Below are positions 59,971-64,000 of a stretch of DNA of 64,000 nt, in pieces. Below the pieces are notes generated by a model. It had not been told where the DNA came from. It did not search any database and saw nothing but the letters and a program-made list of their open reading frames with translations. Position 1 is the first letter of the stretch. Every line of letters starts with the position of its first letter. Origin of the DNA: Solenopsis invicta (Eukaryota; Arthropoda; Insecta; Hymenoptera; Formicidae); the NCBI RefSeq assembly GCF_016802725.1, contig NC_052679.1, forward strand, positions 23,927,561 to 23,991,560, given 5' to 3'. Both the position numbers and the translations under genes were made by a program.

Positions 59971-61281
59971 AATGTTTCTTTATACACGTCGTAACGTCGT
60001 GTGTCACGGAAGTATATTTTAACTTATCACAATAAGCGAGAAATGCGATAATACGTTCCATACAATCACGTCGTATTTTAGCACTGTCATTTTACAACGT
60101 ACTTTCGTTTCGCCGTTTCGCGAGCCTCACAAATGTACCTTTAGTCCATTGACGTGACAAATACAACAAATCGCTTTTCTTTCCGATGTAAATATCGATC
60201 ACGCGTCTGCTGGCCGAACGCGAATGGGCGAAAGCGAAAGCAATTACGATGCGCATTGACAATTCTCGCGCTATCGGACGGAGAATTATATATACTTCGG
60301 ACAATTCTCAGCGGACCACGACCAGCATACTGTTCCGCGTTAAAATTAAATACCCTCGCAATTAATCTCGCATTTATGAGATTGTCGCGGGGGTATCGAA
60401 GGGTCAGACGGCTCGGAAAGCATCGTCGGGACGTCGGAGAGACGGAGAAAGGGGAGGAAGGGAAAAGTGGAGAGAGCGGAGGGTGAAAATTGTGTACATG
60501 CACCTATATCCGTCGTTCCGGGGCGAGGGATGTTCTGTAGCCATGGTGACACGCTGACTCATAGGACGGACCACTGACGCCGGAAGAAGATGGTTCGCGG
60601 GAGGGCTGGGCGGAAAATCCTTCGAAGGATTCCTTGCAGCTTGATCTATTATTCCGCGCGACGGGCGTGGGCGACTGTGATCCGTGCAATGACCTTGGCA
60701 ATGTCCTATAACCTCGAGAAAACTACATCGCGGCGCGAGGGTGAGCCGAGGGTGCTCTCCTCTTTGCCTTTTCCTTCTCGGTCCTCTCGCTTTTATAACC
60801 GGGCACATGAAGATATGTCTCCCGAGTGTACGAAGTTATGTGACGCTTTTTATATTCTTCCACGTGCTTATACGTTTATTAACTTTCCGCAAAATTATAG
60901 TTGGTATATATACTCTTCTCTGACGGACGCATTTTATTATTGAAAGCGTCAAAGTGAGCTTTAGGAGGAATAGAAAGCAGAAAACTTTGCATTTTATTTT
61001 AAACACGGGTAATATGCATTTTAAAAATGTAACGTAAATTCGTTTTTATAACCACTAAAAATAAATGTTCGTGTAGCGTATTTTAGATTCATAAACGGCA
61101 CAAAATTAAAAAAATTGTGTTTTTAAAATTTATAAGCAAATAAGTCGTATTTCTCGTTAACTGAAAATTAATGCGGTTAAATCTCATTTTAGTTTAATTA
61201 AACATGAAAAATTTTTAATTATATATAAGAACACAAGTTTTTGAGGCGCATCAATGATTGTCAAAATTCAGAAACATATAT
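59971..61281. other. CpG-rich block then AT-rich DNA
   Basis: Overlapping frames at 60141-60943 on both strands, rich in Arg, Ser and Pro, without motifs. AT-rich after 60.9 kb. Confidence 0.4.
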
Positions 61282-61481
61282 CAAAATTAAGGCTGTTACC
61301 GCAAAAGTGGCTTAACCAAAATTTGATTTCCTATTTTAAAGTGTTAATGGTTTTATAAGTTAATAACTTACGATGCAAATTAATAACCCATAAATTATTA
61401 ATTTATGAAACCATTAACGCTTTAAAATGGAAAACCGAATTTTGGCAATTAGGCCACTTTGCGGTAGGCGCTTTAATTTCG
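61282..61481. mobile_element. palindromic element, arms about 85 bases
   Basis: caaaattaaggctgttaccg on the left pairs with cggtaggcgctttaatttcg on the right; inner words (ttttaaagtgttaatggttt against its partner) continue the pairing to a short loop near 61370-61392. No coding frame. Confidence 0.82.
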
Positions 61482-61526
61482 TTTTACATTACGAGATACA
61501 CACGATAACATTCTATCTTAAAATTT

Positions 61527-61753
61527 AAAATCTCTGAAATAATTGTTTTAATTAAATTTGAAAAATACTTGTCTGAGCAAACGCCGTTGATTATGCGTGA
61601 GTTATTGAGTGTATTTTACACTCGATAATTAATACATACAAATATTTATTGAGTGTATTTTACACTAATTAATACATCAGTAATTCATGTACAATCAACG
61701 GAGTCAGCTCAGAAAAGTATTTTTCAAATTCAATTATTATTCTCAGAGATTTA
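61527..61753. mobile_element. second, unrelated palindromic element
   Basis: Left arm words (aaatctctgaaataatt, gaaaaatacttgtctgagc, cgccgttgatta) recur in reverse complement at the right. The word gagtgtattttacact is present twice in the middle, separated by 34 bases. It starts about 45 bases after the previous element. Confidence 0.8.
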
Positions 61754-63166
61754 TCTCATATTATTAAAAAAATAAAGATTTTTTTGTTTTTTTAGTTTTA
61801 GTTTTTTTAGGTTTTTTAGAATTTAAGGATTCTAACAGTAATTGTAGAGCACATAATATCAAGAAATAAACGTATAAATATTAAGGCAATTATTTTTATA
61901 TTGCCAATAAATATCTGCATTTTGCTTGCAGCAAAATAAGCTGATACATATCTAAATATATGCGCTACATATTACGTGAGACAGATACGAGGCGAAGAGG
62001 GGGGATGATAGAAGATGGCCTTAAAGTCGGAGATTCTTTCGGTAGCGACGTAACGAAGATAAAGTACTGTGGCTTGTGAAGGGTCTTGTCTGATCTCCAC
62101 AGTCACGCGAGGTATGTACTAACGATTCGGAAAATACATCTTCGTTGCTTCTTATGAAGAGTGATAATCTGCGGGGACAGGGATCGGTTCCCTTTGTCAA
62201 TTAGTTATTTATAAATTATTAGAATGTACAGGCAACACTTAGATTGCTACCCTCTCTTTCCCTGATACGTTTGGTTCCTTATCATTTCATAAGTTTCCTT
62301 GGTTCATAATACGTTCTACGTAGCCCGTCGATTTTCTGTTCAGGCCAAGAAATGTGTATTTCTTTAAAATTTTGTTATAGAGAAAAATATAATTATAAAA
62401 TGATTTTTTACATTATGCGTAAATACATAATATATACTGTACAATATTAATTCCGTTGGTCGTCTACCTGGTGTTGCAATCAGTTTTTTTAATTCGAGAT
62501 ACCAATTCAAATCAAATACCATTAATTTTTAATGTCCTATTTTATGTAATCATTATTGATTAAAATTGGTCGATTGTTTGTAAAAAACAATTCTGTTGCT
62601 TCAAAATGATTTTCGAAACCATGCAAGTACATAAAAGTAATATTTCTTTTTTTTGTTTTAGTTTACAGAAATTAAAATTTTTATTTTATCACACGCGCAG
62701 TCGAACATCGTTACTTGCGTATGTCACTTTAATTAATGAAATATTTACTACTTACATAATTATTAATGAATGTTAGTATAATTTATAAAATAATTTTATT
62801 ATAAATGTTAAGTGTTTATTAACTAAATATCCAATAAAAGTATTTTTATTTGTTCTGTTTTGTATTTTGTATATTAGATTTGATTTATAATATTCTTTGT
62901 AATTTTCTTTTCATTATATTTTATTTTATAAATTTAACCATACTACATCATCGATAACCCACGCGGGTTGGTAAATAAATTATGTAAAATAGGTTCGGCA
63001 CGAAACACGTCAATAACAAATCATAATATTACATTTATGATAAAAGATTAAAGATAAAATCACGAAGATCAATAGAATTGCGATAATTACACCAACTAGA
63101 TAAGAGAAATGCTTTATCGAATAATCTCGTAACTAAAGACGTTATCTTCATCTTTTCTGCGAAACC
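61754..63166. other. AT-rich stretch
   Basis: AT-rich apart from a more balanced segment at 61.97-62.35 kb, which holds no frame of note. Nothing supported. Confidence 0.5.
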
Positions 63167-63475
63167 TCATTGTGGGCATGCATTCTCCTGATTTATCGGT
63201 ATGATTGGTAAATCGTTAAGATCATTGAAGCCAGTAGAGGATCTATTATCTTCGAGATAGCCGAGACGCTTTCGCGGGAAATAGGGCGTAAGTTCGATGG
63301 AGCTGATTACCTCGGAAAAGAATGGGCACTCTAATGTACCCTTACTGAACGTCCTTTTGTAAAATATGGGACACCGCGCCGTTGTTGAGATTATCATCAC
63401 AGTACGCTGAATATAGGCAATACGACCACGTTTAATAATAAAAAAAAAGACGGAGAGAAATGCGAGTCCGTACAA
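63167..63475 (-). CDS. 102-codon minus-strand frame with hydrophobic start
   Basis: ATG at 63475 opens a frame whose N-terminus (MYGLAFLSVFFFIIKRGR) could be a signal anchor, followed by a mixed-polarity body and a C-terminus with NDLNDLPIIPINQENACPQ. The DNA is not strongly GC-rich, so 102 open codons is somewhat unusual. No family is recognised. No splice site is needed, so it would be an intact small protein or a last exon with an internal Met. A GTAAGT on the plus strand at 63289 has no partner. Confidence 0.22.
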   Translation of the reverse strand: MYGLAFLSVFFFIIKRGRIAYIQRTVMIISTTARCPIFYKRTFSKGTLECPFFSEVISSIELTPYFPRKRLGYLEDNRSSTGFNDLNDLPIIPINQENACPQ

Positions 63476-63522
63476 AAGGCTCGTATGTTTCTGTTCTCAA
63501 TCAACAGTTCTTTCTCGTTTCG
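63476..63522. other. spacer
   Basis: Nothing supported. Confidence 0.5.
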
Positions 63523-63578
63523 CTGTTTTGAGGTATCGAAGCCAGATATTCTGTTTTGAGGTTTCGAAGCTGGATATT
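63523..63578. repeat. 28-base direct repeat, two copies
   Basis: ctgttttgaggtatcgaagc and following eight bases recur immediately with three substitutions. Confidence 0.92.
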
Positions 63579-64000
63579 CTGCTTTTATTTCTCTATCGAA
63601 ATAACGCTGGTGGATGGATCATGAAAACAAAGAAGAACTTCTTGTATAATGATCACAGGGGCCATATTCATTCGCTTCAGAGATGAAAGAATAAAATAAA
63701 GAGCGAAGAGAAAGCTCGGTATGCTCGATGCTTCTAACATCGCAATTTACAAAATGTTTCGGTGTTGTTAACAGGTACATACAAATCTTATAGATGTTAT
63801 TTATTGCGAAAGCTGATTAATGAGATTAAACAACGCAAATGTATTGATCAGAGAAATTGCTGTCGTATTTAACTTAATAATAAATTTCTAATTATTGCAA
63901 TTAAACTTACATTTCGCAAATACGAGTCTTTCGAAAAGTTAGTACGAAGCAGTATAGTTCTATTTTACTCCTTTCATAGCAAATTTTAGCGCTGTTCCGA
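63579..64000. other. AT-rich end of window
   Basis: Nothing supported. Confidence 0.5.

Overview
The window looks like nuclear DNA from an insect. I infer a hymenopteran, most likely an ant, because AT-rich deserts alternate sharply with CpG-dense blocks, dinucleotide microsatellites are common, and there are many short TA-flanked palindromic elements of the MITE type. No open frame is long, there is no operon-like packing, and I recognise no protein family, rRNA array, CRISPR array or complete tRNA gene. The species assignment is inference; no sequence in the window proves it.

Most of the 64 kb reads as intron or intergenic DNA. The best gene signal is a set of very short plus-strand exons with good splice sites: 5121-5169, 20021-20056, 50658-50687 and 51117-51164, separated by introns of up to about 30 kb. 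The last three are each a multiple of three (36, 30 and 48 bases). A 136-codon frame at 55019-55429, which begins at a possible TAG acceptor and ends in a stop, could be the terminal coding exon. The pieces can be read through in a consistent phase, so one long-intron, alternatively spliced plus-strand gene is my working model. I cannot name its product. A few minus-strand frames with protein-like composition and plausible splice signals (7810-7914, 24819-25069, 33491-33774, 35091-35475, 63167-63475) are listed at low confidence.

Layout: 1-3.5 kb is AT-rich with one decayed protein-like patch on the minus strand. CpG-dense blocks lie at about 3.5-4.2, 8.2-9.1, 10.2-10.6, 11.8-14.1, 18.1-20.1, 20.5-21.0, 28.6-29.8, 32.1-33.2, 35.0-35.9, 37.6-38.1, 39.0-39.7, 43.5-46.0, 49.8-50.0, 51.1-51.9, 55.0-55.4 and 59.6-60.9 kb. 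Between them are AT-rich stretches, the longest at 40.6-43.4, 46.2-49.8 and 57-59.5 kb.

Mobile DNA is the best supported content. There are three copies of one TA-flanked palindromic MITE (11151-11394, 31378-31601, 38686-38873). There are also at least eight other inverted-repeat elements, a tRNA-like promoter remnant (probable SINE head) at 56706-56785, several minisatellites, and long (GT)n, (GA)n and (AT)n tracts. No transposase gene is visible, so every element appears non-autonomous.
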